A stretch of DNA of 64,000 bases, taken from assembly GCA_028829895.1 (NCBI GenBank), contig CM054182.1:38560879-38624878 (forward strand), read 5' to 3'. Made by a program: the position numbers and the translations under genes. This stretch comes from Sinotaia quadrata (Eukaryota > Mollusca > Gastropoda > Architaenioglossa > Viviparidae). Numbering within the stretch: the first letter of the stretch is position 1; each line of letters opens with the position of its first letter. Below are positions 58,501 through 61,470 of the stretch, piece by piece. The notes under the pieces were generated by a model that worked only from the letters and a program-made list of their open reading frames with translations, did no database searches and was not told the DNA's origin.

Positions 58501-60550
58501 CACACAACCTCCATCAAAACATTGAAAATAATCCAATGGACGGATATGGTGTGGATCCTGAGGACTAAGCCTTTGGTTATCAAACTGTTTGTTGGTTAAG
58601 TTGAAAAATGGAGTCTGGAAATCTGAAGACCATTTCCCTAGTATAGAACTAGCATCTTGGTTACTTCTTGGTAAATGGAACAAAACTGCCATAAAAGAGC
58701 TTAGTAATAAACAAAACTAAAATGAATATGGACTACTGGGTGCAAATATGTATGCATGTAATCAAGTAAGTTTTAATCCTATTATATTGTGTTTTCTTGA
58801 AAAATTTAAATTATTTAGCCATCAATGAATATTTCATCAATTCATCAATGAATGTTTGATTAATAGTGCTGTTATAGAATTTGGTAACTAATTATAAATT
58901 TCAATATTTAACTGATTTATTAACATTAAAATTAGATAGAAACATTTTTGCTTTCATTTATTTTAAATTTCAATTAAACCGTAAAATTTATTTATTACTA
59001 ATATATTTTTCAATTAATTAGTTTATCCAGTAGTCACATTAGCAAATACTGTAAAGTATTAAAAGTGCTGAATTAAAGTAATAATTATAGAATAATTAAT
59101 AATGCTATTAAATACAAAATAAAATATTTAAATTTCTGAAGCCACCAGAAGCTTCATAGAGTAAGCAAACAAATTATACTAATTTAATTAGTACAAAGTA
59201 CAAAAATTTAAATATAAATTAAATTTTACTAGCAATCATCAGAACACCAATGTGTATATGCATATGTATGTGAGTGTGTGTATTATATATATACAGTGTG
59301 TGTGTATTATATATATAATATTGTGTGTGTGTGTGTGTGTGTGTGTGTATTAATCTATTATGTATACTAGTGTGTGTATAAGGTATATATTAGTGTGCTT
59401 AATCATAAGAAGAATGGATTGCATAACACTAACAGTTTCTTTTGTGTGTGTGTGTGTCTGCTGGCCCTAGGGCAAGGCAGCAACAAATATTAAAGTGATA
59501 TGTATCCCCAAAATTTTAAAAATAATACACATTTGATTTAGCTTCATTTTTGTAAAAATCTAAATGAGATAATTTTCTAAAATTAGGATTATTTCACTTA
59601 ACACAAAATTTATAATGACATGTATCCTGCATTTTACAGCTATAATTTCACATTATACTTATCTATAATTGCTTACCACTGACTTTAGCAAATCTACTAA
59701 TAAGCAGGAGCATAACAGAAATCATGAATACCAAAATGATCTAGACAGCTGTTGTGACTTGAGTGCATTAAACTGAACCTAAGAATATATAAACCAAAAT
59801 CACACTTTCTCTTGTGGCCAGAAGTTTATATTTGATAGAGTGTTAAAACAGTTGTCAACACATTTTCTTTTAAATGCTACTTTTAAAAGATATTTTTCAT
59901 GGTTTGTTGTTGGTTTTATTATATTACAGAATAGTTCCTTGAGATATATATATGAAAGCTTGAAAGTGATTTGTTTATATTTCATCTGAATTACATGTGT
60001 GTATGTATTTAACAAGTTAAGAATTATAATAATGTTGTCTGGAAAATATATAAGTACATTCCAGTTGTTGTTTGTATTTATTAAACTCATTAAAATAAAA
60101 AGTAGCAATAGCCAACTTCTTGTGGAGCCTTATCATATCACTAAGCAATAAAATGCAGAGTACAATATAACAACACAATTATAATGATATTTTGGAGCAC
60201 AATGAGATAAAAAAAAAAAGAAGAAGAAGAAGAAGAAGGAATAGACCAAAAAAATCAATGAATAAGCAAAACAAAATTTAAAGTAAATTTTATTTTTAAA
60301 ATCAGTAATAATTAAATGCACTTAAAAAGAAATCTGAAAGAGAAACCAATGAAAACTGATTCCCACTCCTAACACTCCCAGAAAACAACAATAATAACTT
60401 AAAGATAGTTGAAGGCAGGAGTTAAAATGTTCCGCCTTACTTTGAGCCTGAGCAGGAATGCTGAATAACATATTTAACAGCAAAAGGACTGCAGCTGCCC
60501 TTGGGTAGGGTAGAAACCCTCCCATATTTTGTTTTTCTGTGTGATAAATG
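1089..60550 (-). CDS. PCDH15: Protocadherin-15-like cadherin gene (25 exons, 3' end outside window)
   Basis: This span is a gene model joined by eye from 25 exons with GT-AG introns; all phases agree (3457 coding nt, about 1152 residues, open at the left edge). The product should be a single-pass membrane cadherin with its EC repeats outside the cell. The order seen is signal peptide (1-28), LDLa (82-112), then EC1-EC9 separated by linkers at about 243, 366, 508, 624, 731, 832, 936 and 1041. Family knowledge: PCDH15 forms the lower part of hair-cell tip links with CDH23 in vertebrates, and Cad99C organises microvilli in flies. Landmarks matching PCDH15 are VNELTPPG, DGDDLGP plus a Cys pair, GYILEN, and a non-canonical EC5-EC6 linker. 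EC10 onward, the membrane segment and the tail are not in this window. Cadherin identity is near certain; the orthology call rests on remembered motifs. Confidence 0.87.
1168..2999. other. Intron, no gene seen
   Basis: The start of the intron before exon 25 (read on the minus strand it is the 3' part). It holds an (AT)n run at 1204-1231. The short ORFs at 1.7-2.2 kb show no domain signal and no matching splice frame. Confidence 0.5.
3000..3280 (+). repeat. ~60-bp minisatellite
   Basis: About five imperfect copies of a unit containing ctaactttcaagaatgacag and tttaatatctcaatatttac. Confidence 0.75.
3490..5290 (+). mobile_element. Family B LTR-like element, copy 1 (degenerate)
   Basis: This block shares several ordered motifs with 27.1-28.83 kb: gtctga(g/t)atggtaaaa, taacttatgtaaa, atgagaac, a gctgatgtgcg/actgatgcgt block, and ttagtcactc...gcaagaccaagaccctgtcg near the right end. 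A TATA-like tataaatacc at about 3770 and AATAAA at about 4946 sit where an LTR promoter and polyA signal would. No gag or pol is readable, so it is non-autonomous or a remnant. Boundaries are approximate. Confidence 0.5.
5370..5625 (+). repeat. ~58-bp AT-rich minisatellite
   Basis: About four copies of a unit with cttaaagagcttcaataatt and tagtcatatatttcaa. From 5626 to 6560 the intron is AT-rich with nothing recognisable. Confidence 0.75.
6561..6701 (-). CDS. PCDH15: PCDH15-like exon 24: EC9
   Basis: The exon encodes residues 1080-1126 ([13 protein letters not shown] ... AGSDQYT), with [12 protein letters not shown] matching the central EC strand and turn. Phase 0 on both sides. The usual DYE/DRE acids are replaced by TAGSD. 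Confidence 0.88.
6870..7490 (+). repeat. ~38-43-bp minisatellite in intron 23
   Basis: About fourteen tandem copies of gagacatttatttgttatat followed by tgtacttttgtcattgct, alternating between a form with and a form without tatct. The right half is highly homogeneous. Open frames through it are repeat artefacts. Confidence 0.85.
7605..7721 (-). CDS. PCDH15: PCDH15-like exon 23: EC8-EC9 linker
   Basis: The exon encodes residues 1041-1079 ([13 protein letters not shown] ... VNATDNDPP). The linker reads VQDVNNFSP, with Asn in place of the usual Asp. NATDNDPP provides the first acidic loop of EC9. Phase 0 on both sides; donor CCACCA|gttagt. Confidence 0.88.
7722..8119. other. Intron 22, left part
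   Basis: AT-rich intron with no gene or clear repeat. Confidence 0.4.
8120..8300 (+). repeat. ~50-bp imperfect repeats with a perfect 18-bp hairpin
   Basis: Units based on tgtgtagtgtatttttc recur about four times. Arms 8159-8176 and 8187-8204 are perfect reverse complements (cctcaggcaaaag / cttttgcctgagg plus five T/A pairs) around a 10-base loop. Confidence 0.8.
8564..8776 (-). CDS. PCDH15: PCDH15-like exon 22: EC8
   Basis: The exon encodes residues 970-1040 ([14 protein letters not shown] ... ATVTLIVQ) and covers most of EC8: [17 protein letters not shown] and TTKDGSS loops. Phase 0 on both sides; acceptor tttttag, donor GTACAG|gtaatt. Confidence 0.92.
8980..9118 (+). repeat. 21-bp minisatellite, left block
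   Basis: Repeats of attgctgtattatcaggctc. The same unit reappears at 11432-11565 on the far side of the transposon-like element. Confidence 0.8.
9131..9236 (+). repeat. Left terminal inverted repeat
   Basis: Imperfect inverted match to 11310-11412. The best-conserved blocks are tgtctaagattttt and atcaggtca. Confidence 0.6.
9421..11074 (+). pseudogene. Broken zinc-finger-like protein gene of a repetitive family
   Basis: Translation starts [11 protein letters not shown] at 9421. A CYFC ... CKTC arrangement with a second C-x2-C follows, reminiscent of a ZAD-type or other treble-clef zinc finger. Downstream pieces read [34 protein letters not shown] with [26 protein letters not shown] and [17 protein letters not shown], ending at a TGA (11072-11074). 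The frame is broken by stops at 9751 and 9930 and by shifts near 9840, 10210 and 10650. I recognise it as a many-copy family of uncharacterised proteins in invertebrate genomes. Its place inside TIRs suggests a transposase or passenger gene, but I see no catalytic triad I can name. Confidence 0.7.
11310..11412 (-). repeat. Right terminal inverted repeat
   Basis: Reverse complement resembles 9131-9236; tgacctgat at 11323-11331 pairs with atcaggtca at 9213-9221. Confidence 0.6.
11432..11565 (+). repeat. 21-bp minisatellite, right block
   Basis: Same unit and orientation as 8980-9118, consistent with an element inserted into an older array. The rest of the intron (11566-11903) is AT-rich and featureless. 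Confidence 0.8.
11904..12147 (-). CDS. PCDH15: PCDH15-like exon 21: EC7 and EC7-EC8 linker
   Basis: The longest extracellular cadherin exon, residues 888-969. [19 protein letters not shown] is textbook EC sequence, ASDGG the late loop and [11 protein letters not shown] the linker (936-946, one acid replaced by Pro). EC8 opens with [10 protein letters not shown]. Acceptor caatcag, donor GTCACA|gtaagg. Confidence 0.93.
12190..12425 (+). repeat. Degenerate ~55-bp AT-rich tandem repeat in intron 20
   Basis: Units with caaaataaaatgattacatg followed by tatttaaataaaa recur about five times. The remainder of the intron to 13017 shows nothing else. Confidence 0.55.
13018..13088 (-). CDS. PCDH15: PCDH15-like exon 20: EC7
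   Basis: This short exon encodes residues 865-887 plus two bases ([20 protein letters not shown]...), with the ATDGD acidic loop after exon 19's TVT. Its last two bases (AA) complete Asn888 with exon 21. Confidence 0.88.
13320..13450 (+). repeat. ~25-bp degenerate repeat
   Basis: Repeated aacattatgctatcattac-like units. Confidence 0.5.
13708..13800 (+). repeat. ~33-bp repeat, three copies
   Basis: Three copies of a unit with attggccttttctgataaac and aaccctg. Confidence 0.7.
14040..16600. mobile_element. Compositionally odd block, probable degenerate transposable element
   Basis: Within an AT-rich intron this block is clearly richer in C and G, with CpG-containing stretches (cgtcgacgtctcgacc near 15064) and a pyrimidine-rich stretch at 15180-15320 with repeated cttctcttctcttaacttcg. 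A ggcgcccgtgaaaagg near 14574 is weakly like a tRNA-Lys-type primer site. The overlapping ORFs at 14.9-16.0 kb show no domain. I cannot define ends or a class. Confidence 0.35.
16601..17039. other. Intron 19, part nearest exon 19
   Basis: AT-rich intron with no gene or repeat recognised. Intron 18 (17169-17661) is likewise featureless. Confidence 0.4.
17040..17168 (-). CDS. PCDH15: PCDH15-like exon 19: EC6-EC7 linker
   Basis: The exon encodes residues 822-864 ([20 protein letters not shown], then [16 protein letters not shown]). This is a full canonical DVND calcium linker. Phase 0 on both sides; acceptor aatttcag, donor GTAACA|gtaagt. Confidence 0.92.
17662..17755 (-). CDS. PCDH15: PCDH15-like exon 18: EC6
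   Basis: The exon encodes residues 790-821 ([20 protein letters not shown] ... DNALN), with LDRER as the DRE-type calcium motif and QDNA as the late loop. Entered at phase 2, left in phase 0 at AAT|gtaaat. Confidence 0.88.
17756..20870. other. Intron 17, main part
   Basis: No gene is seen. A long (GT)n lies at 19479-19557 and a shorter one at 20407-20432. The stretch 17930-18480 is less AT-biased and might be an old interspersed repeat, but no partner copy is in the window. Confidence 0.45.
19479..19557 (+). repeat. (GT)n microsatellite, about 39 units
   Basis: Uninterrupted GT run; His/Thr-rich and Cys/Val-rich ORFs across it are artefacts. Confidence 0.95.
20880..21302 (+). repeat. ~70-bp minisatellite
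   Basis: About five copies of a unit with agagtaaacagatatgaaaac and tttcaatgatgtttctatga. Confidence 0.7.
21303..21709. other. Intron 17, part nearest exon 17; intron 16 similar
   Basis: No gene or repeat recognised here or in intron 16 (21796-22302). Confidence 0.4.
21710..21795 (-). CDS. PCDH15: PCDH15-like exon 17: EC6
   Basis: The exon encodes residues 762-789 plus two bases ([15 protein letters not shown] ... DISNL). It contains the ASDPE acidic loop. The acceptor is preceded by a short (CA)n tract (tgtgtgtgtgcag on the coding strand), and the donor is TTAAC|gtatgt. Confidence 0.88.
22303..22429 (-). CDS. PCDH15: PCDH15-like exon 16: EC5-EC6 linker
   Basis: The exon encodes residues 719-761 ([11 protein letters not shown] ... 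SSSLLVIP). The linker is [10 protein letters not shown], without the DxNDN acids; vertebrate PCDH15 is also degenerate at EC5-EC6 as I recall it. EC6 opens with [13 protein letters not shown] 32-bp minisatellite begins at the acceptor. Confidence 0.9.
22430..23115 (+). repeat. 32-bp minisatellite starting at the exon 16 acceptor
   Basis: About twenty copies of ggtgataacaaaattaatg plus ttacagtatgctt, varying in length. The first copy begins within a few bases of the exon's acceptor, so the branch-point and pyrimidine region of this intron is made of the repeat. Confidence 0.88.
23532..23719 (-). CDS. PCDH15: PCDH15-like exon 15: EC5
   Basis: The exon encodes residues 657-718 plus two bases ([16 protein letters not shown] ... 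[11 protein letters not shown]). The FDTED and SDHG calcium loops are clear. I chose the acceptor gat-ag at 23720 because it gives LLTISAFD in frame; the nearer AG six bases into the exon would break frame. An imperfect tandem repeat starts at this acceptor. Confidence 0.88.
23715..23955 (+). repeat. ~55-60-bp repeat starting at the exon 15 acceptor
   Basis: About four imperfect copies of acttatctataatttggaa, then atagataaaatataaattac and agtaaatattagatcaac. The first copy includes the real acceptor. The rest of intron 14 to 24279, and intron 13 (24442-25021), are featureless. Confidence 0.7.
24280..24441 (-). CDS. PCDH15: PCDH15-like exon 14: EC4-EC5 linker
   Basis: The exon encodes residues 603-656 ([10 protein letters not shown] ... 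GAGQFLLT) and holds the canonical linker [10 protein letters not shown]. It splices in frame to ISAFDTEDG of exon 15. Acceptor tagttaaag, donor TTGACC|gtaagt. Confidence 0.9.
25022..25156 (-). CDS. PCDH15: PCDH15-like exon 13: EC4
   Basis: The exon encodes residues 558-602 ([13 protein letters not shown] ... VIRNYTFQ), with FTVDSNGYI and the LDYE motif of a classical EC fold. Phase 0 on both sides; acceptor attttaag, donor TTCCAA|gtgagt. Confidence 0.9.
25157..25680. other. Intron 12, part nearest exon 13
   Basis: AT-rich intron without recognised features. Confidence 0.4.
25680..26060 (+). repeat. G-rich ~47-bp minisatellite
   Basis: Three close copies of ggtaaagtcagggtggtgat followed by tgaaattaaagtggagatgg, trailing into degenerate ggtgatggagg-type sequence. 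From 26061 to about 26880 the intron is AT-rich and featureless. Confidence 0.75.
26890..28830 (+). mobile_element. Family B LTR-like element, copy 2, with tRNA-Pro-type primer site
   Basis: This copy has TATA-like cttaaatagg near 27290, AATAAA near 28460, and then gtgaca|tgggggctcg (28526-28535), the arrangement of an LTR 3' end followed by a primer site like that of tRNA-Pro-primed retroelements. The motifs shared with 3.49-5.29 kb run in the same order. After the primer site comes a GC-richer leader ending in gcaaaagacaaagaccctgtcg. A 73-codon Gln/His/Asp-rich ORF (26906-27127) lies at the left. No gag or pol is seen. Ends are approximate. Confidence 0.55.
28831..29599. other. Intron 12, part nearest exon 12; intron 11 similar
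   Basis: AT-rich sequence with no gene recognised. Intron 11 (29810-30121) is short and featureless. Confidence 0.4.
29600..29809 (-). CDS. PCDH15: PCDH15-like exon 12: EC3-EC4 linker
   Basis: The exon encodes residues 488-557 (AIEQTPVNK ... NITDADL). The linker reads [14 protein letters not shown] and lacks the acidic DxND residues of a full calcium site. [13 protein letters not shown] opens EC4 and DADL supplies its first acidic loop. Phase 0 on both sides. Confidence 0.88.
30122..30258 (-). CDS. PCDH15: PCDH15-like exon 11: EC3
   Basis: The exon encodes residues 442-487 ([17 protein letters not shown] ... LEVVIV). It enters with the two bases completing Thr442 and leaves in phase 0 at GTA|gtgagt. 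The Cys in EYQCNV may pair with that in exon 10's IWCNI. The usual DYE motif of the domain is not evident. Confidence 0.85.
31025..31108 (+). repeat. (CA)n microsatellite in intron 10
   Basis: About 42 CA units. The rest of intron 10 (30259-31739) is AT-rich with nothing recognised. Confidence 0.95.
31740..31860 (-). CDS. PCDH15: PCDH15-like exon 10: EC3
   Basis: The exon encodes residues 402-441 ([12 protein letters not shown] ... ESIWCNISY) and contains the [10 protein letters not shown] calcium-binding loop. It enters in phase 0 and ends one base into Thr442. Acceptor is tttatttag and donor is TTACA|gtaagt. Confidence 0.87.
32230..33520 (+). mobile_element. Family A LTR-like repeat, copy 2 (about 1.3 kb)
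   Basis: It starts at atttgcctatccctatttct and ends near cataaattaagattt, and aligns along its length with 42525-43834. Shared blocks include cagttctaagtggat/cagttccaactggat, gttctatattctaatcac, tggaacagttgtgta, and a cttgattatatat run with an internal (AT)n (33078-33104). AATAAA then tgggggctc (33306-33314) lie near the right end. There is no coding capacity. Confidence 0.7.
33521..34762. other. Intron 9, part nearest exon 9
   Basis: AT-rich intron without a recognised gene or repeat. Confidence 0.4.
34763..34930 (-). CDS. PCDH15: PCDH15-like exon 9: EC2-EC3 linker with Cys pair
   Basis: The exon encodes residues 346-401. [14 protein letters not shown] is the unusual DGDD form of the linker that I associate with PCDH15. 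It is followed by [16 protein letters not shown], a two-Cys hairpin at the start of EC3. Phase 0 on both sides; acceptor ttttacag, donor TTCA|gtatgt. The intron that precedes it (7.2 kb) is the largest in the window. Confidence 0.9.
35311..35521 (+). repeat. (GT)n-rich microsatellite, compound
   Basis: About 210 bases of GT with scattered TTTGTG and GCGTGC interruptions. Several overlapping ORFs here are artefacts. From 35522 to 36671 the intron has nothing recognised. Confidence 0.95.
36672..37763 (+). mobile_element. Non-LTR-type retro-insertion with 13-bp target-site duplication
   Basis: The 13-mer aacttgtttaatc occurs at 36672-36684 and 37751-37763, flanking a 1066-bp insert that ends in (CAA)4-5. 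The insert is A/C-rich on the plus strand, unlike its surroundings, with internal A/T homopolymers near 37400-37560. A frame from about 36842 to 37237 is open for roughly 130 codons ([17 protein letters not shown], then [14 protein letters not shown]) and looks like a LINE ORF1-type basic remnant. No reverse transcriptase is present, so this is a truncated LINE or a SINE-like copy mobilised in trans. Confidence 0.7.
37764..39590. other. Intron 8 segment
   Basis: No gene is seen. A cagtgatccccaacatttgt at about 37898 resembles a hAT-type terminal inverted repeat, but I could not find its partner. Confidence 0.35.
39597..40830 (-). mobile_element. LTR-like block on the minus strand
   Basis: Read on the minus strand there is a TATA-like ctataaatatgggtgcac (about 40718-40735), then AT-rich transcribed-like sequence, and near 39.6 kb aatgggggcggatgagc, a primer-site-like motif related to the tgggggctc of families A and B. 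A lysine-codon-like aaggcaaagccaagc repeat lies at 40035-40095. CpG content is higher than in flanking intron. No pol is seen; ends are approximate. Confidence 0.4.
40831..42109. other. Intron 8, part nearest exon 8
   Basis: No gene recognised; the 120-codon plus-strand ORF at 40793-41155 has no domain signal. Confidence 0.4.
42110..42250 (-). CDS. PCDH15: PCDH15-like exon 8: EC2 C-terminal half
   Basis: The exon encodes residues 299-345 ([11 protein letters not shown] ... YKMNVTVT), including LDYEAM, the EC-repeat DYE calcium motif. It is phase 0 on both sides, with acceptor ttctcacag and donor GTTACA|gtaagt. Confidence 0.9.
42305..42515 (+). repeat. ~61-bp minisatellite, left part
   Basis: About three and a half copies of ggctatcatctgatatttca followed by gaaaagaatataaaggaaag and actgttaataattta. 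It resumes at 43855 after the family A insertion. Confidence 0.8.
42525..43834 (+). mobile_element. Family A LTR-like repeat, copy 3, inserted in a minisatellite
   Basis: Same start (atttgcctatccctatttct) and end (cataaattaagattc, taactagg) as the other copies, with (AT)n at about 43358-43384 and tgggggctc at 43573-43581. Minisatellite units lie on both sides, so the insertion is younger than the array. Confidence 0.72.
43855..44020 (+). repeat. ~61-bp minisatellite, right part
   Basis: Continuation of the units seen at 42305-42515 (tatcatttgatatttcagaa, gtgttaataatttat). The remainder of intron 7 to 44438 is featureless. Confidence 0.75.
44439..44546 (-). CDS. PCDH15: PCDH15-like exon 7: EC2 N-terminal half
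   Basis: The exon encodes residues 263-298 ([13 protein letters not shown] ... SILSATNSQ), phase 0 on both sides. It contains the cadherin motif TDLDNGNN followed by the KIAVYSIL strand. Acceptor is tttacag and donor is CTCAG|gtcagt. Confidence 0.88.
44783..44935 (+). repeat. Tandem repeat carrying copies of the exon 6 splice donor
   Basis: About five imperfect copies of tatttaaagtattacctcat followed by tgactac. The last overlaps the true end of exon 6. Read on the minus strand each full copy contains GTAGTCAATGAG|gtaata, the exon end and its donor. Confidence 0.75.
44925..45017 (-). CDS. PCDH15: PCDH15-like exon 6: EC1-EC2 linker
   Basis: The exon encodes residues 232-262 and contains the canonical calcium linker DLNDNAPQF (243-251), then [10 protein letters not shown]. 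Joined to exon 7 it gives [12 protein letters not shown], a strong PCDH15 EC2 signature. The donor AATGAG|gtaatg lies inside a degenerate tandem repeat that carries further copies of the same donor. Confidence 0.9.
45018..46220. other. Intron 5, part nearest exon 6
   Basis: No gene seen. The stretch 45830-46220 is less AT-rich and probably belongs to the hAT-like remnant that ends at 46251. Confidence 0.4.
46195..46252 (-). mobile_element. hAT-like transposon end
   Basis: On the minus strand the end reads caggggcgggcaaactctgg followed by cccgcaaagc, and ggcccgccaagc lies just inside it. CAGGGG-type ends with ggcccgc motifs are typical of hAT-family elements. The opposite end was not found. 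Confidence 0.45.
47425..47612 (+). repeat. ~65-bp repeat, three copies
   Basis: Copies of tggtaataaaagtagtg ... aaatatagttttaa. The rest of intron 5 (46253-48820) has nothing else recognised. Confidence 0.65.
48821..48907 (-). CDS. PCDH15: PCDH15-like exon 5: EC1 strands with conserved Cys
   Basis: The exon encodes residues 203-231 ([20 protein letters not shown]...TQE), in phase 0 on both sides. The Cys in LQFTLECK lies where PCDH15 EC1 has the partner of its N-terminal Cys. The donor gtcatt is weak but is the only one that keeps frame with exon 6. Confidence 0.85.
48908..50410. other. Intron 4, part nearest exon 5
   Basis: AT-rich intron with no recognised gene or repeat. Confidence 0.4.
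50411..50640 (+). repeat. Degenerate repeat rich in aaccctaa
   Basis: Units like acccaattaacacattaacc ending in ctaat recur about six times at roughly 35-40-bp spacing. It is not a telomeric (TTAGGG)n array. Confidence 0.65.
50651..51185 (+). repeat. (GT)n microsatellite followed by a ~155-bp repeat, three copies
   Basis: GT run at 50651-50711, then three copies of a unit containing gatgtggt, gaaatatgtatatacataaa, tttttaaaaagcaaaatgat and aatggagaaaact. The rest of intron 4 to 52029 is AT-rich and featureless. Confidence 0.8.
52030..52211 (-). CDS. PCDH15: PCDH15-like exon 4: EC1 body
   Basis: The exon encodes residues 142-202, from NGEQSTYRS to the calcium-binding LDRD motif (199-202), which splices straight into exon 5. 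Acceptor is ctctcaag and donor is GTGAT|gtaagt. It carries serine- and aspartate-rich loops typical of EC1 surface strands. Confidence 0.88.
52510..52562 (+). repeat. (ATC)n microsatellite
   Basis: About 17 CAT/ATC units in intron 3. The rest of 52212-54514 is AT-rich with nothing recognised. Confidence 0.95.
54515..54589 (-). CDS. PCDH15: PCDH15-like exon 3: start of EC1
   Basis: The exon encodes residues 117-141, starting at SPCGGHN and running into [18 protein letters not shown]. Only one frame is open (the other two stop within 27 nt) and that frame matches both neighbours. The Cys at 119 corresponds in position to the N-terminal Cys that pairs within EC1 of PCDH15. Donor is CATTC|gtaagt. 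Confidence 0.85.
54590..55600. other. Intron 2, part nearest exon 3
   Basis: AT-rich intron; overlapping minus-strand ORFs at 54.9-55.5 kb are low-complexity and carry no domain signal. Confidence 0.4.
55610..57300. mobile_element. Compositionally odd block, probable degenerate transposable element
   Basis: CpG-containing sequence (gcgacgccgcaattgcgtcg near 56478, itself partly palindromic) stands out from the AT-rich intron. There is a TATA-like gctatataagagg near 55918 and AATAAA at about 56876. An 81-codon ORF at 55817-56062 has no recognised domain. Layout is reminiscent of an LTR but no primer site or partner copy is evident. Confidence 0.35.
57301..58421. other. Intron 2, part nearest exon 2
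   Basis: AT-rich intron without recognised features. Confidence 0.4.
58422..58685 (-). CDS. PCDH15: PCDH15-like exon 2: linker plus LDLa module
   Basis: The exon encodes residues 29-116, entered at phase 1 after atggcag and left at GAAA|gtgagg. Residues 29-81 are a low-complexity polar linker with an NLT glycosylation sequon. Residues 82-112 fit an LDLa module: FQC, GGC, CCCD, QC, then the calcium-binding RDGSDE and a closing Cys. Eight cysteines lie within 28 residues, including three in a row, against the usual six. This module sits directly before EC1, a position I do not know from vertebrate PCDH15. Confidence 0.85.
59270..59460 (+). repeat. GT/AT microsatellites in intron 1
   Basis: Mixed tgtgtg and tatata runs, with a (GT)n at about 59325-59349. 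The rest of intron 1 (58686-60440) is AT-rich, with a (GAA)n at about 60218-60238. Confidence 0.85.
60441..60550 (-). CDS. PCDH15: PCDH15-like exon 1: 5'UTR end, start codon and signal peptide
   Basis: The ATG is at 60525-60523 in the context CAAAATATGG. It is followed by 28 codons with a hydrophobic core ([12 protein letters not shown]) and a likely signal-peptidase site after IPAQA. The exon ends one base into a codon at AAA|gtaagg. A good acceptor (tttgtttcag) lies 25 bases upstream of the ATG, so this is not the transcript's first exon. The phase matches exon 2 exactly (A+TT gives Ile29). Confidence 0.85.
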
Positions 60551-60560
60551 CTGAAACAAA
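60551..60560 (-). promoter_or_regulatory. Splice acceptor before the start-codon exon
   Basis: On the minus strand the sequence tttgtttcag abuts a 25-base leader before the ATG. This implies an untranslated 5' exon upstream (higher coordinates). A transcription start inside 60.55-60.7 kb would be the alternative. Confidence 0.6.
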
Positions 60561-60607
60561 CATACAATATATGATCTTCATTCTGACCCAAAAATAAACT
60601 TAAATAT

Positions 60608-60651
60608 ATAATGTATGGCAGAACATACATATATGTTCTGCCATACATTAT
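60608..60651. repeat. Perfect 20-bp inverted repeat, 4-base loop
   Basis: Left arm 60608-60627 (ataatgtatggcagaacata) is the exact reverse complement of 60632-60651, separated by cata. It lies about 58 bp upstream of the start-codon exon's acceptor. Confidence 0.9.
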
Positions 60652-61323
60652 TTTATTTTTAATATTGCATTTTACAAAACTGAATAACCCACACTTAAAA
60701 AAAATAAATAAAATAGAGTAATAATAATATAAAATATCAATACACAACAAATAAAATAAAATTTTCACACAAAGCATTAATAAATAGAAAAGAAATAAAG
60801 TAGAAATGGAACCCTGAGGAAGAAAGCAATGGTGTAACTATTCTTGTATGAAGAAGGTGATAATTAAGATTTTTGGTGATAATTAAGATTTTTAATGTAG
60901 TACTAACAAAATCATATTATAACCAATGTGACTTTACAAAGTTAGGAAATACAGTAAAAATTCAAAGAATATATGAGATTTCATAATTATGTCAAATAGT
61001 AAATATTAATATGTGAAATCAAAATGTCGAGCAAGTCACCACCAATTAATTATAGCAAGCTATTACTGTATTAGTAAATCACTAAACAGAGGTAAATTAA
61101 ATTATAATGCCAATATAATAGTTCTTATAATAATGTGTTTAATGTTACTGGTAATTAGATAAGAAACTGTACACTTGATTATACTTAACAGTTTTAGTAA
61201 TATGTGTACATTCATAAAACCCTGCATTTTAAAATTAACTCTAGGTTGTTTTATAGTGATAACAAATCCCATAAAATAACATATCATTTATAAATATACA
61301 AAGGACCATAAGAAAGACAGACA

Positions 61324-61384
61324 TAGATAGATAGATAGATAGATAGAGACAGAGATAGAGAGGCAGATAGACAGACTGACAGAC

Positions 61385-61470
<86 letters not shown>
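61324..61470 (+). repeat. (GATA)n and (GA)n microsatellites
   Basis: atagatagatag at 61324-61347, then a GA run at about 61395-61462. ORFs across it are Ser/Leu artefacts. Confidence 0.95.

Noticed and set aside
60322..60777. 151-codon ORF taken as a whole gene
   Set aside because: Only the segment from MGGFLPYP to AQAQ is used as the signal-peptide exon; the upstream part crosses the palindrome and acceptor, and the downstream part lies beyond a good donor.
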